DNA of 64,000 nucleotides from Cytophagaceae bacterium. Its GTDB lineage: Bacteria; Bacteroidota; Bacteroidia; Cytophagales; Flexibacteraceae. Numbering within the stretch: the stretch's first letter is position 1; the number at the start of each line of letters is the position of its first letter. The stretch covers positions 1 through 64,000 of the forward strand of contig JAIXYP010000007.1 in assembly GCA_027490155.1 (NCBI GenBank), in the 5' to 3' direction. Both the position numbers and the translations under genes were made by a program. The notes beneath the pieces were generated by a model. It did not search any database and was not told the origin of the DNA. It saw only the letters and a program-made list of their open reading frames with translations. Below, one piece after another: positions 8,953-17,666 of the stretch.

Positions 8953-8997
8953 TAAAAAAACACCCCTCTAACAAGCCAAAACCTGTAGGAGGGGTGT
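8953..8997 (-). terminator. Intrinsic terminator of trxA (- strand)
   Basis: ACACCCCTC (8960-8968) pairs with GAGGGGTGT (8989-8997). On the - strand the hairpin is followed directly by a run of seven T (8959-8953). It lies about 30 bases after the trxA stop. Confidence 0.9.
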
Positions 8998-9029
8998 ATT
9001 GTAACTGGCCAAAATTGCCAGCGGTGTGC

Positions 9030-9353
9030 TTAGTTCATTTGGGCCTTGATCTTGGCTTCGAGGACGTTGCGACCTACGGCCCCAACTTGTTTGTCCACCA
9101 ACTGACCGTTCTTGAAAACCAGGAGGGTCGGGATGCTCCGGATGCCAAACTTAGCAGGTACCTCGCTGTTGAGGTCCACATTAAGTTTGCCAATCACGGC
9201 TTGACCGTCTAGGTCTGCAGCCATCTCTTCGACGATCGGGCCGATCATTTTGCAGGGGCCGCACCACTCTGCCCAGAAGTCGATCATGACTGGTTTGTCG
9301 CCGCTGATGATTTCAGCAAAGTTGGCGTCGGTTACTTCAATTGCTTTTCCCAT
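9030..9353 (-). CDS. trxA: Thioredoxin
   Basis: This is a 107-residue classic thioredoxin, the cytoplasmic dithiol reductant. The active site WAEWCGPCK has Cys31 and Cys34, the buried Asp is in VMIDFW, and the cis-Pro motif is IRSIPTLLVFKNG. Length and sequence match TrxA throughout. There is no signal peptide. It is a single gene with its own terminator and a long, hairpin-rich upstream region (9354-9540). Confidence 0.97.
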   Translation of the reverse strand: MGKAIEVTDANFAEIISGDKPVMIDFWAEWCGPCKMIGPIVEEMAADLDGQAVIGKLNVDLNSEVPAKFGIRSIPTLLVFKNGQLVDKQVGAVGRNVLEAKIKAQMN

Positions 9354-9540
9354 GATAATTACAAAGGGTGAAAAAGAGGTTTAATGATGTTGCAAAAGCA
9401 ATTCGCCTTCCGGACAAGGTCCGATGACGACGATCGCATCTTGGGCTGGGCCTAGGCCATTATCCCGCGAGGGGAGCCTGACAAAAGTCAGGGCCAAGGT
9501 TAAGACTCTAGGTGCAGGTCTTACTTCATGGGCGTAAAGG
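9354..9540 (-). promoter_or_regulatory. Possible structured 5' leader of trxA
   Basis: No gene is seen here. Three self-complementary elements lie between trxA and the upstream terminator: CGGAC/GTCCG at 9411-9423 (3-base loop), the palindrome GGCCTAGGCC at 9449-9458, and CCTGAC-AAAA-GTCAGG at 9477-9492. On the - strand a TAACCTTGG box near 9500 resembles a -7 element. Transcription from there would give a leader of about 140 bases with two of the hairpins. This is a weak regulatory call. Confidence 0.3.
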
Positions 9541-9542
9541 TA

Positions 9543-9584
9543 CAAAAAGGAGGCCAAAAGTACCGATTGGTACCCTGGCCTCCT
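9543..9584 (-). terminator. Intrinsic terminator (- strand)
   Basis: AGGAGGCCA (9548-9556) pairs perfectly with TGGCCTCCT (9576-9584). On the - strand a short T-run follows. It lies downstream of the SPOR-like gene that ends at 9666. Confidence 0.85.
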
Positions 9585-9665
9585 GCTATATAGCCATAGG
9601 CTATGTTTATACGTTGCTTGGTATGCCCAGCGCTATTGCTTTGGCCTGGATAAGCTAGTCTTAGC

Positions 9666-10412
9666 CTAGCGGCTAGCGGTAGCCTCGGCGGTTTCGACGC
9701 CCATTGAGGCAAGGGCAGACTTGATGCTGCAGCGTTGGCCGTCTTTGTAGGCTACGACCCAGGCAGTTTTGATGCCAAGCTCACGCATTTGCTCCTTCAG
9801 GTTATCGGCTTGGGCAAAGGCGCGGAAAGTACCCATCATGATACGTTGCAGGCCATTTGACTCATCCTTAACCAAGATGACGCTTTTGTTGAACTTAGGG
9901 GCTACGCCAGCACGCTCGATCACACCGACCTGCACGCTGAACATCACACCTTTGCTACTGGTCAGGAGCTCTCCTTTGAGCATCTCGCGGAAGCCACCGA
10001 TCTGGGCTTTGCCTTTTTTGCCTTTAGGGGCTGGCATCGACTCCACGATCTGGGCGGCACGCTCTAGCTGTTGGTTGGATTGCTCAAATTTACCCATCAG
10101 CTCGTTGTAGGCCTCTTTCTGGACGTCAACGGTGTTTTTGAGGGTCGCAACCTCTGCTTTGAGGCTATCCACATCCTTGGCTTGGGTCAACATATCTGTT
10201 GTGAGGCGGGTAGACTCAGCCTTGAGCATCTCATGCTCTTCGGTCAGGGCCTTAAACTCCATAGGGTTCATCGCACGTTGGCGTTTTTTCCACTCACGGG
10301 CGATCTGGCGTTCGGTTTTTTGCTCCTGAGCCGTGGCATGCATACTCATCATGCTGAGACCTAAGATGGCGACTGATAACATCAGCCTAGTCATTACGGT
10401 GTTCGTTTTCAT
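9666..10412 (-). CDS. Exported coiled-coil protein with a C-terminal SPOR-like domain
   Basis: About 248 residues from MKTNTVMTR, or eight more from an upstream Met. A signal peptide of about 28 residues ends at ATAQ. Residues about 40-125 form a charged heptad-rich coiled coil with EEHEMLKAESTRLTTD. A GK-rich linker follows, then a domain with FSVQVGVIE, RIMMGTFRAFAQADNLKEQM and TAWVVAYKDGQR. This is the pattern of a SPOR domain, which binds denuded peptidoglycan glycan strands at division sites. The protein probably sits in the periplasm attached to peptidoglycan. The upstream Met is less likely because it would put a polar stretch before the signal peptide. Confidence 0.7.
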   Translation of the reverse strand: MKTNTVMTRLMLSVAILGLSMMSMHATAQEQKTERQIAREWKKRQRAMNPMEFKALTEEHEMLKAESTRLTTDMLTQAKDVDSLKAEVATLKNTVDVQKEAYNELMGKFEQSNQQLERAAQIVESMPAPKGKKGKAQIGGFREMLKGELLTSSKGVMFSVQVGVIERAGVAPKFNKSVILVKDESNGLQRIMMGTFRAFAQADNLKEQMRELGIKTAWVVAYKDGQRCSIKSALASMGVETAEATASR

Positions 10413-11040
10413 TTTAGAGATGGGTGCCTGATGCATTGCTTAATTCAGGCGGGGAAAGATAGGAATGGGGTTTGGATCTTCTTCTGGAACTCATCATGAC
10501 TAGGATGCTAAGTCTAGTCAGACAAATATGGTCAACTTGATTGGGTATGGGCTGACAATCTGGCGCAATGGACAACTAGGCTCAAGGCTCCGGATTATTT
10601 TAATCCCGAATGTTCGACAAAGTTATTGGGTCCTTAGCCAAGGACTGCAATCAAGTTGAGGGCAATCCTTACACCAAACGGCGTAAGTTTAGCATTTTTG
10701 GCAAAAAAACTTACATCGGCCTGCTTTTTTCTTGCAGAAGCAGCATTCTGCGGGCCTATCATGGAGCTGTCCTAGCCAAGCGTCAACTGTCTTTTGTCTT
10801 TGCTTGACAGGGCCTATGGGAGCGGCTTTCAGCCTCCAAAATGTCGCAAGTCGGTCCATAAGGCCCCAAGTGTCGGCCAGATGCACTAACTTGCTGGCCT
10901 AACTATTGACAAGGAGTTGTCACGACAACCTAAGGTCGATAGTAGGGTCGGACTATGCCATTTTGCCACTAATATATAAAGGCAGGCGCAGTTCACGATC
11001 AAGAGATTAAGATAATAGTCCTCCAGCGCATCAGCACATC
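10413..11040. other. Intergenic region upstream of secA, with palindromes and candidate hairpins
   Basis: No convincing gene is present in these roughly 630 bases; short open frames look like chance. There is an inverted repeat TGACTAG/CTAGTCA at 10497-10520 and a hairpin GTCCTT-AGCC-AAGGAC at 10630-10645. A second hairpin GTAAGTTT/AAACTTAC lies at 10683-10714, with a T-run at 10725-10730. A 14-base palindrome GTTGTC-AC-GACAAC at 10916-10929 is a possible operator for secA. The hairpin pair could belong to a small RNA, but no promoter supports it. Confidence 0.35.
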
Positions 11041-14000
11041 ATGCTAGACCTGATTACCAAAAGTATAGCCAAGGTATTTGGCACCAAATCTGACCGTGAC
11101 GTCAAGGAGCTCATGCCTTATGTCGGCCTCGTGAATGCGGAGTATGACAAACTAGGCAGCCTTAACGATGACGAGCTTAGGGGCAAAAGCCAAGCCTTGC
11201 GTGCCCAGATCAAACAGGAGCTATCCGAATACGAAGGCAAAATTGCCGAATACCAAGCCAAAACCGCCCCTGGCAGCACAACCACTGCCACAGAAAAGGA
11301 GCAGATTTTTGCAGCCATCGACAAGCTTTATCTGGACCGTAACAAACGGCTAGAGGAGGTTCTTCTCGCTATCTTACCAGAGGCATTTGCTGTTATTAAG
11401 GATACCGCCCGTCGCCTTAAGGAGAACGGCCAGCTGGTCGTGACCGCCACCCCGCACGACGTCTGGATGGCTACTAACCGTGGCCATGTCACGATCCATG
11501 ACGGCAAAGCTACTTGGGCCAACCAGTGGCAAGCTGCTGGTACGACCATCGTCTGGGATATGTTGCACTATGACGTCCAGATTATTGGCGGCGTCGTTTT
11601 GCACAAAGGCAAAATTTCCGAAATGGCTACTGGCGAGGGTAAAACCCTTGTCGCTACCTTCCCTGCCTTCCTAAATGCTTTGGCGGGTTATGGTGTCCAC
11701 ATCGTGACCGTCAATGACTACCTCGCCAAGCGTGATAGCCAATGGATGGGGCCTTTGTTCGAGTTCCATGACATGAAGGTCGATTGTATCGATCAGCATG
11801 AGCCCAATAGCGAAGAGCGTCGTGAGGCCTATTTGGCTGACATTACCTACGGTACCAACAACGAGTTCGGCTTCGACTACTTGCGGGATAATATGGCCCG
11901 TGAGCCTGAAGAGCTGGTGCAGCGCAAACTGCATTATGCAATGGTTGATGAAGTGGATAGTGTCTTGATCGATGACGCCAGGACACCACTCATTATCTCT
12001 GGCCCAATGACTGCTGGCGATCAGCAGGAGTTTGAGGCCCTGCGCCCTCGTGTCAACAAACTTTATGAGGCCCAGCGTGCCATCACCAACAAGTTCCTGA
12101 CCGATGCCAAACGCCTATTAGCCGAAGGCAACACCCAGGAAGGTGGTTTGGCCCTGTTCCGTGCCCATCGTGGTTTGCCGAAGTACAAACCATTGATCAA
12201 ATTCCTGAGCGAGACTGGCAACAAAGCCATCATGCAGAAGATCGAGAACCATTACCTAGCTGACAACAGCAAGGCGATGCCAGAGGCTGACAAGCCGCTG
12301 CTCTTCACGATCGACGAAAAAAATAACCAAGTAGACCTCACCGAGGCGGGCATCAACTACATGACCACCGAGAATGAGGATCCTAACTTCTTCATCCTGC
12401 CAGATCTGTCCACGACACTCACAGCAGTTGACAAAGACAAGGCCCTGTCAGAGGATGACAAGCTCCGGCACAAAGACCAGATCATTGCCGAGTACACCGA
12501 CAAGACAAAACGGATCCATACCATCCAGCAATTGCTGAAGGCCTTTACCTTGTTCGAGAAAGAGGTGGAGTACGTCATCATGGACGGAAAGGTCAAGATT
12601 GTGGATGAGCAAACAGGTCGTATCCTAGACGGTCGTCGCTATTCGGACGGCTTACACCAAGCCATCGAGGCCAAAGAAGGCGTTAAGGTCGAGGATGCTA
12701 CCCAGACTTATGCTACCGTCACCCTCCAGAACTATTTCCGGATGTACCACAAGCTCTCGGGCATGACCGGTACTGCCGAAACTGAGGCTGGCGAATTCTG
12801 GACAATCTATAAGCTAGATGTGGTCGTAATCCCGACCAACCGTCAAGCAGTCCGTAAAGATCACCAAGACAAGGTTTATAAGACAGTCCGTGAGAAATTT
12901 AACGGTGTGGTGGATGAGATCGTTCAGCTAACCGAAAAAGGCCGCCCTGTCCTAGTCGGTACCACCTCGGTCGAGATTAGCGAGCTCCTGAGCCGTATGC
13001 TTAAACTCCGCAACATCAAACACCAAGTACTGAATGCCAAATACCACCAGAAAGAGGCAGAGATTGTAGCCGAAGCTGGTAAGCCTGGCACCGTAACCAT
13101 TGCAACCAACATGGCTGGCCGTGGTACGGATATCAAGTTGTCACCAGAAAGTAAAGCTGCTGGAGGCCTCGCGATCATCGGCACGGAGCGTCACGAAAGC
13201 CGCCGGGTTGACCGCCAGTTGCGTGGTCGATCTGGTCGCCAAGGAGACCCAGGTACCAGCCAGTTCTTCGTTTCGCTCGAAGATAACCTGATGCGTCTAT
13301 TTGGTTCTGACCGTATCGTCAGCCTGATGGACAAAATGGGTCTTGAAGAAGGCGAAGTGATCCAGCATAGCATGATCACGAACAGCATCGAGCGTGCCCA
13401 GAAGAAGGTGGAAGAAAACCACTTCGGTAGCCGTAAGCGCCTATTGGAGTATGACGATGTCATGAACGCCCAACGTGAGGTGATCTACAAACGCCGTCGG
13501 AATGCCCTCTTTGGAGATCGGTTGGAGCTTGACTTGCTCGGCATGACCTACGACAGCTGCGACCGCATCCTGCAAGAAGCCAAAGCGAGCCGCGACTTCG
13601 AACAGTACAAACTCCAAGCCCTACATTGGTTCGGCCTTGCCCCACATAGCATCACACCTGATGCGTTTGAAAAACAGAAAGCCGCTGAGCTGACACCTAT
13701 CTTCTATAAGGAGGTGATGGCTTATTACCGTGAGCGACTCGCAGCCCTGAATGCCGGTGCCTTGCCTGTATTTGAACAAATGCATGCCCAGTTTGGCGAC
13801 CAGCTCGAGAACGTTGTCGTGCCACTCACAGATGGTAAGCGCACTTACCAAGTAGCTGTCGAAATCAAAAAGGCGCTTGCTTCTGGCGGTGCCGAGCTAT
13901 CCCGCACCATCGAGAAGATGGTAACCCTTGGCTTCATTGACCAGCTCTGGAAGGAACACCTCCGAGATATGGATGACCTTAAGCAGGCTAGTAACAATGC

Positions 14001-14412
14001 CTACATCGAGCAAAAGGACCCATTGTTAGTCTATAAGTTCGAGGCACTGCAGCTGTTCAAGACCTTGGTTTACAGGATTAATGAAGATGTCCTGACCTTC
14101 CTCTTTAAGGTGGAAATTCAGCAGGCAGAAGATGCCCCAGAGGTCATCGTGCCACAACGCCAAGCCCCACCCCGCCCAGCTGATAATGCCCGCATCCGGA
14201 CCAGCCGTGACGAAGAGGAAGCCCTAACTGCCGTAGCAGAAGAGCCTGCTCCGCCCGTCAAACGTGCCCCTATCCGTACTGGCCCCGTCATCAACCGCAA
14301 TGACCGTGTCAGCGTGCGCTATGCCAACGGCGAGCTCAAGAAGGACGTCAAGTACAAAACCGTTGAGGACGACATCCTGAACAACCTTTGTGTGGTTGTG
14401 GATATGGCGTAG
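11041..14412 (+). CDS. secA: Preprotein translocase ATPase SecA
   Basis: The 1123-residue SecA drives Sec-dependent export with ATP at the inner membrane. Walker A is MATGEGKT near 195-202, and the DEAD-like motif is in MVDEVDSVLIDDART. The second helicase half has TNMAGRGTDIKL and RQLRGRSGRQGDPG. Two insertions, after the N-terminal helices and after the DEAD region, explain the extra length relative to the E. coli protein of about 900 residues. The C-terminus ends in a basic/acidic segment, RNDRVSVRYANGELKKDVKY, and VVVDMA. The usual CxCxSGxxxxxCC/CH zinc-binding tail is absent, an ending I associate with SecA in this phylum. A strong terminator follows. Confidence 0.99.
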   Translation: MLDLITKSIAKVFGTKSDRDVKELMPYVGLVNAEYDKLGSLNDDELRGKSQALRAQIKQELSEYEGKIAEYQAKTAPGSTTTATEKEQIFAAIDKLYLDRNKRLEEVLLAILPEAFAVIKDTARRLKENGQLVVTATPHDVWMATNRGHVTIHDGKATWANQWQAAGTTIVWDMLHYDVQIIGGVVLHKGKISEMATGEGKTLVATFPAFLNALAGYGVHIVTVNDYLAKRDSQWMGPLFEFHDMKVDCIDQHEPNSEERREAYLADITYGTNNEFGFDYLRDNMAREPEELVQRKLHYAMVDEVDSVLIDDARTPLIISGPMTAGDQQEFEALRPRVNKLYEAQRAITNKFLTDAKRLLAEGNTQEGGLALFRAHRGLPKYKPLIKFLSETGNKAIMQKIENHYLADNSKAMPEADKPLLFTIDEKNNQVDLTEAGINYMTTENEDPNFFILPDLSTTLTAVDKDKALSEDDKLRHKDQIIAEYTDKTKRIHTIQQLLKAFTLFEKEVEYVIMDGKVKIVDEQTGRILDGRRYSDGLHQAIEAKEGVKVEDATQTYATVTLQNYFRMYHKLSGMTGTAETEAGEFWTIYKLDVVVIPTNRQAVRKDHQDKVYKTVREKFNGVVDEIVQLTEKGRPVLVGTTSVEISELLSRMLKLRNIKHQVLNAKYHQKEAEIVAEAGKPGTVTIATNMAGRGTDIKLSPESKAAGGLAIIGTERHESRRVDRQLRGRSGRQGDPGTSQFFVSLEDNLMRLFGSDRIVSLMDKMGLEEGEVIQHSMITNSIERAQKKVEENHFGSRKRLLEYDDVMNAQREVIYKRRRNALFGDRLELDLLGMTYDSCDRILQEAKASRDFEQYKLQALHWFGLAPHSITPDAFEKQKAAELTPIFYKEVMAYYRERLAALNAGALPVFEQMHAQFGDQLENVVVPLTDGKRTYQVAVEIKKALASGGAELSRTIEKMVTLGFIDQLWKEHLRDMDDLKQASNNAYIEQKDPLLVYKFEALQLFKTLVYRINEDVLTFLFKVEIQQAEDAPEVIVPQRQAPPRPADNARIRTSRDEEEALTAVAEEPAPPVKRAPIRTGPVINRNDRVSVRYANGELKKDVKYKTVEDDILNNLCVVVDMA

Positions 14413-14439
14413 GCCTTTGTTTAACAACAGCTACTAATG

Positions 14440-14482
14440 CCAAACCCCCTTTGCCAGAGATGGTGGAGGGGGTTTGGTGTTT
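14440..14482 (+). terminator. Intrinsic terminator of secA
   Basis: CCAAACCCCCT (14440-14450) pairs perfectly over 11 bp with AGGGGGTTTGG (14467-14477), followed by TGTTTAT. The T-run is short but the stem is very stable. Confidence 0.85.
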
Positions 14483-14856
14483 ATATAGGCACGTTTATGA
14501 TTGGCCTATACCTTGCTGAGAAGATACACTATGATAAGCCTATTTCCGGTCTCGGCTTTATTTGCTTTCCTACCAGATAGGCTATTCGTTTTTGGTGATT
14601 TAACGTACTTGATAAACCCCAATAGGTACTATAAGTTAAACTTGGAGTACCCTTTTAGGTGATAAGCAAAGTCATACTGTTAGAAAGGCGGCTCAATTGT
14701 TTTTACTGATTTTGTTGACGCCTCCATAGCTTATTACGGTGTTTGTTATTGGTACCAATTGCAATAATGAACGGCTTAATTTATGGACCAACCCTTGTCA
14801 GCCTCATTTGTTATATAGGCTTCAAAGTCAAGAATGGTATTTAAGTTACCATCCCC
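14483..14856. other. Intergenic region with nothing recognised
   Basis: This A+T-rich stretch separates the converging secA and XRE-S24 genes. I see no open frame with protein-like content, no tRNA and no strong hairpin beyond the secA terminator. Confidence 0.4.
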
Positions 14857-15690
14857 CTACACCCCCTGCGCGGCCTTCAACCGGCCGACATCCTCTTGCA
14901 GTTTCATCAGGTAGTTGACGATGTCCCCACTGGCCATTTGCGGATCAGGGATTTCGTGCTGCATAAAATAGACGAACTTCCAGATCTCCTTCACCTCATT
15001 GGCTGGTACACTATACGGCTGGTATGCTGGGTTCAGGCTACGAAGCGTGAATGAGCGGCTCCCTGCTAGGTCACTATCTACCAGCTTGAATACGATGCCT
15101 TCTTCCATTGTGAGGAGGATACAAGCCTGGCCTTTCTTGATCTCGGTCCAGTCCATAATAAACTCACCGATGACATAGGCCTTGTCCGGGATTGGTAGCA
15201 TACTGTCCCCGCTCAGTTGGAAACAACGGTAGTTACGCTCCTTTGCCAAGAAGGGCATCTGAAACTTGGGCAGAGTAGCGACAAACTCAGGATCAGCAAA
15301 GCCAGTGGTGTATCCTGCCTTGGCACGCTCTGGTACTAGCTCGATGTTTTCGCGGTTCCGGCTGTCGATTGTTGTGCTCAGGATACGGAGGTGTGTGCCC
15401 TGCATGTAGGCATCATGGCCGAGCTCTAGCTCCAGCAGTTGGCGTTCGCTCATGCGGGCCATCTCGACCTTGATGAGAGTGTCGATGCTTACCTTGAAAT
15501 AGGCCGACATTGCTAGCAGTACCTCGATGCTTGGCTGGGCAACCCCGTTTTCATATCCACTTAGGGTGCTGCGCTTCATTTCGAGGGCTACGGCCATCTC
15601 GTCCTGCGTGCGTTTTTTGCGCATCCGCAAAAACTTGATGTTCTGGTTGAAGTGCGACGGGGGCAGCTGCTTAATATTGATGACGGCCAT
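14857..15690 (-). CDS. XRE-family repressor with S24 (LexA/CI-like) peptidase domain
   Basis: The 277 residues have an N-terminal helix-turn-helix (RTQDEMAVALEMKRSTLSGYENG, about 28-50) for DNA binding. A linker follows, then a C-terminal S24 domain. The self-cleavage machinery looks complete: Ala125-Gly126 in ERAKAGYTTG, nucleophile Ser163 in LSGDSMLP, and Lys202 in GIVFKLV. Their spacing is close to that in LexA. The protein could therefore be inactivated when RecA filaments form, or could simply use the fold for sensing. It is a lone gene on the - strand with no prophage genes near it. Its targets are unknown. Confidence 0.88.
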   Translation of the reverse strand: MAVINIKQLPPSHFNQNIKFLRMRKKRTQDEMAVALEMKRSTLSGYENGVAQPSIEVLLAMSAYFKVSIDTLIKVEMARMSERQLLELELGHDAYMQGTHLRILSTTIDSRNRENIELVPERAKAGYTTGFADPEFVATLPKFQMPFLAKERNYRCFQLSGDSMLPIPDKAYVIGEFIMDWTEIKKGQACILLTMEEGIVFKLVDSDLAGSRSFTLRSLNPAYQPYSVPANEVKEIWKFVYFMQHEIPDPQMASGDIVNYLMKLQEDVGRLKAAQGV

Positions 15691-16007
15691 AGGAAGTGGT
15701 ACTGTTAAAAGGATACGGAATCGATGCTGGTTGATTGGACCCTGGTGAACTTGTTAGGGTGCAAAGGCGAGCCAATTAAATTGATTAGAAACTGGTCATA
15801 TCATGGGCTAGAAATAAAGCAAGGCTATTTGAGACTTCCAAACTTTGGGTCAAAATTGACCGCAAAACTTTTTTCTGGCAGCGTCAGGTAGTGCGTGTTG
15901 CTTGGGTCGTGGTTGTGCTTAACGTCTTGGGCCTAAGTATCAAGTAGTCAGGCAATGTGGGCAATAATAAGTAGTCAGATCCTGCGTTTTGACTGTAAAT
16001 TGCGGCC
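15691..16007. other. Divergent intergenic region between the XRE-S24 gene and the DivIC-like gene
   Basis: No gene is seen. A perfect 10-bp direct repeat AAGTAGTCAG occurs at 15942-15951 and 15969-15978, 27 bases apart, just upstream of the DivIC-like gene. A TAAATTGC box lies about ten bases before that gene's start and could be a weak -7 element. On the - strand, CGCCTTTGC upstream of the repressor gene resembles a -7 box. Confidence 0.4.
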
Positions 16008-16310
16008 ATGCTTAACTGGATTAAACGTCAAACCTGGATGCGTAATTTCTATGTCTGGACAGGTGCGGCTTGGGTGTTCTGGATGATCTTTTTCGACGGT
16101 AACAACTGGCGTATGATGGTCCGGACTTACTACAACCTGACAGTCGCTCGGGACGAAAAAGCCTATTACCAACAACAGAAAGAGGCGGTACTGAAAGAGC
16201 GCAACGAGGTGATGGGTAGCCCAGAGCTCCTAGAGAAATTCGCCCGGGAACGCTATTTGATGAAAAAGCCCACCGAAGACCTTTTCTTAGTCGAGGAAGT
16301 TAAGAAATAG
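16008..16310 (+). CDS. Septum formation initiator (DivIC/FtsB-type) protein
   Basis: The 100-residue bitopic protein has a short cytoplasmic start and one membrane helix (about 14-31, NFYVWTGAAWVFWMIFF). A coiled coil runs over about 42-72, and a C-terminal segment reads ELLEKFARERYLMKKPTEDLFLV. That last segment, 'hExxARExYxMxxPxExhhhV', is the family signature. These small proteins bridge FtsL/FtsQ and the septal synthase during division. It stands between a regulator and a phosphate-binding-like lipoprotein, with no other division genes nearby. Confidence 0.88.
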   Translation: MLNWIKRQTWMRNFYVWTGAAWVFWMIFFDGNNWRMMVRTYYNLTVARDEKAYYQQQKEAVLKERNEVMGSPELLEKFARERYLMKKPTEDLFLVEEVKK

Positions 16311-16390
16311 AAGGTCTATCGGATCTCGGCCTTTCCTGCCCCGCCCTTCAAGTAGCATCCCAACACTGTTTTCTTTATCTCGATACCATT

Positions 16391-17464
16391 ATGCAGTCCG
16401 CACCCAACCCTGATTACGTCGTAGCGCCAATCCCGAATCAGTCAACATTGCTGATCCTTGTCAAGCGGCTTTGGTCGCAGACTTTATTAGGGATCGTACT
16501 TGGTCTAGCCTTGACCCAGTTGAGTGCTTGTAGCAGTGGTCCACCACCAAAATACAGCGATACCTATAGTACAGGCACTATCAAGGTTGCTGCAGACCAC
16601 AGCTTTATGCCTCTCTTGGACCACAGCTTAGCACCGTACACTGCCACCTATCCAGAAGCACACCTTAACATCAGCGCCACGACTGAGGACTCTGCTTTGC
16701 GTTTGTTATCGATCGATAGTGTCCAGCTTGCCATCGCAACTAGGCCACTCAAACCTGCTGAGCTTGAGGCCATGGCAAAGGACAAGGTGACACCAATCTA
16801 TACCAAAATCGCCCTTGATGCTGTTGCCTTGGTGGTCAATAAAGCCAATGCTGATAGCCTACTAGCTACGGATGTCATTGCCAAAATCCTGAAGGGTGAA
16901 ACTAAAAATTGGTCCCAACTGCCAACCCTTGACCTTGGCGAAGGCAGCAAAAGCGGTCCGCACCAAACAGGGGACATCGTCTGCGTGTTTGACAATGACC
17001 GCAGCAGCAACCTGACCTATATGCAGACCCAGTTTGGCATCAAGGACGAGGACCTCAAAAACGCTAAGATTTTTGCTGTAGGCAACAACAAAGCCGTCAT
17101 CGACTATGTGGCTACCCACCCAGATGCCTTGGGTTTTGTTGGTGTGGGATGGGTGTTTGACACCACTGGCGACAACAAATGGATCAATAAGGTGCAGGTA
17201 GTCGCCGTGGGCAAATCGCCTAGCAAACCAGAGGCCGAAGCCCTCAAGTCTTATGATTACTACCAGCCCTACCAGGCGTATTTGGGAGATAAAAGTTACC
17301 CTTTCCGTCGTGACATCAATTGGGTTTATCGGAGTGGGCGCACTGGTCTTGCGATGGGCTATGCTGCCTACATGGCTAGCGACAAAGGCCAAAGGCTGGT
17401 GCTCAAACTCGGCATGTTACCGACAAACGTACCTGTCCGGATGGTCCAGATGAATAAGGAGTAG
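16391..17464 (+). CDS. PstS-like phosphate-binding lipoprotein
   Basis: The 357 residues have a membrane segment at about 33-46 ending at a lipobox-like LSAC (Cys47). A long 30-residue N-terminal region precedes it. The mature part has the PstS-type periplasmic-binding fold: GTIKVAADHSFMPLL, then SVQLAIATRPLKPAE, VALVVNKAN, and DVIAKILKGETKNWSQL, a family hallmark. The C-terminal part includes LGFVGVGWV and YRSGRTGLAMGYAAYM. No pstCAB permease genes follow, so it may serve a distant transporter or be a stand-alone anion-binding protein. The real start could be a later codon, which would shorten the unusual N-terminus. Confidence 0.8.
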   Translation: MQSAPNPDYVVAPIPNQSTLLILVKRLWSQTLLGIVLGLALTQLSACSSGPPPKYSDTYSTGTIKVAADHSFMPLLDHSLAPYTATYPEAHLNISATTEDSALRLLSIDSVQLAIATRPLKPAELEAMAKDKVTPIYTKIALDAVALVVNKANADSLLATDVIAKILKGETKNWSQLPTLDLGEGSKSGPHQTGDIVCVFDNDRSSNLTYMQTQFGIKDEDLKNAKIFAVGNNKAVIDYVATHPDALGFVGVGWVFDTTGDNKWINKVQVVAVGKSPSKPEAEALKSYDYYQPYQAYLGDKSYPFRRDINWVYRSGRTGLAMGYAAYMASDKGQRLVLKLGMLPTNVPVRMVQMNKE

Positions 17465-17666
17465 TCTTCTTGTTCTGGTCATCGTGGTCAAGTTCATACT
17501 AGCATAAGCCAGATGATCAAACCATGATATTCGCTGTCCAGAGCTTGCCTTCGCCCCCAGATTTGACTACTTTAGGGTCAGTATTGGTTGTTGTCTTTTT
17601 AGGCAAGGCCAGTTCTGATCCTTTATTGCTTTAGTCCGCAAACCCCACCCCAATCTTCCTACCCGA

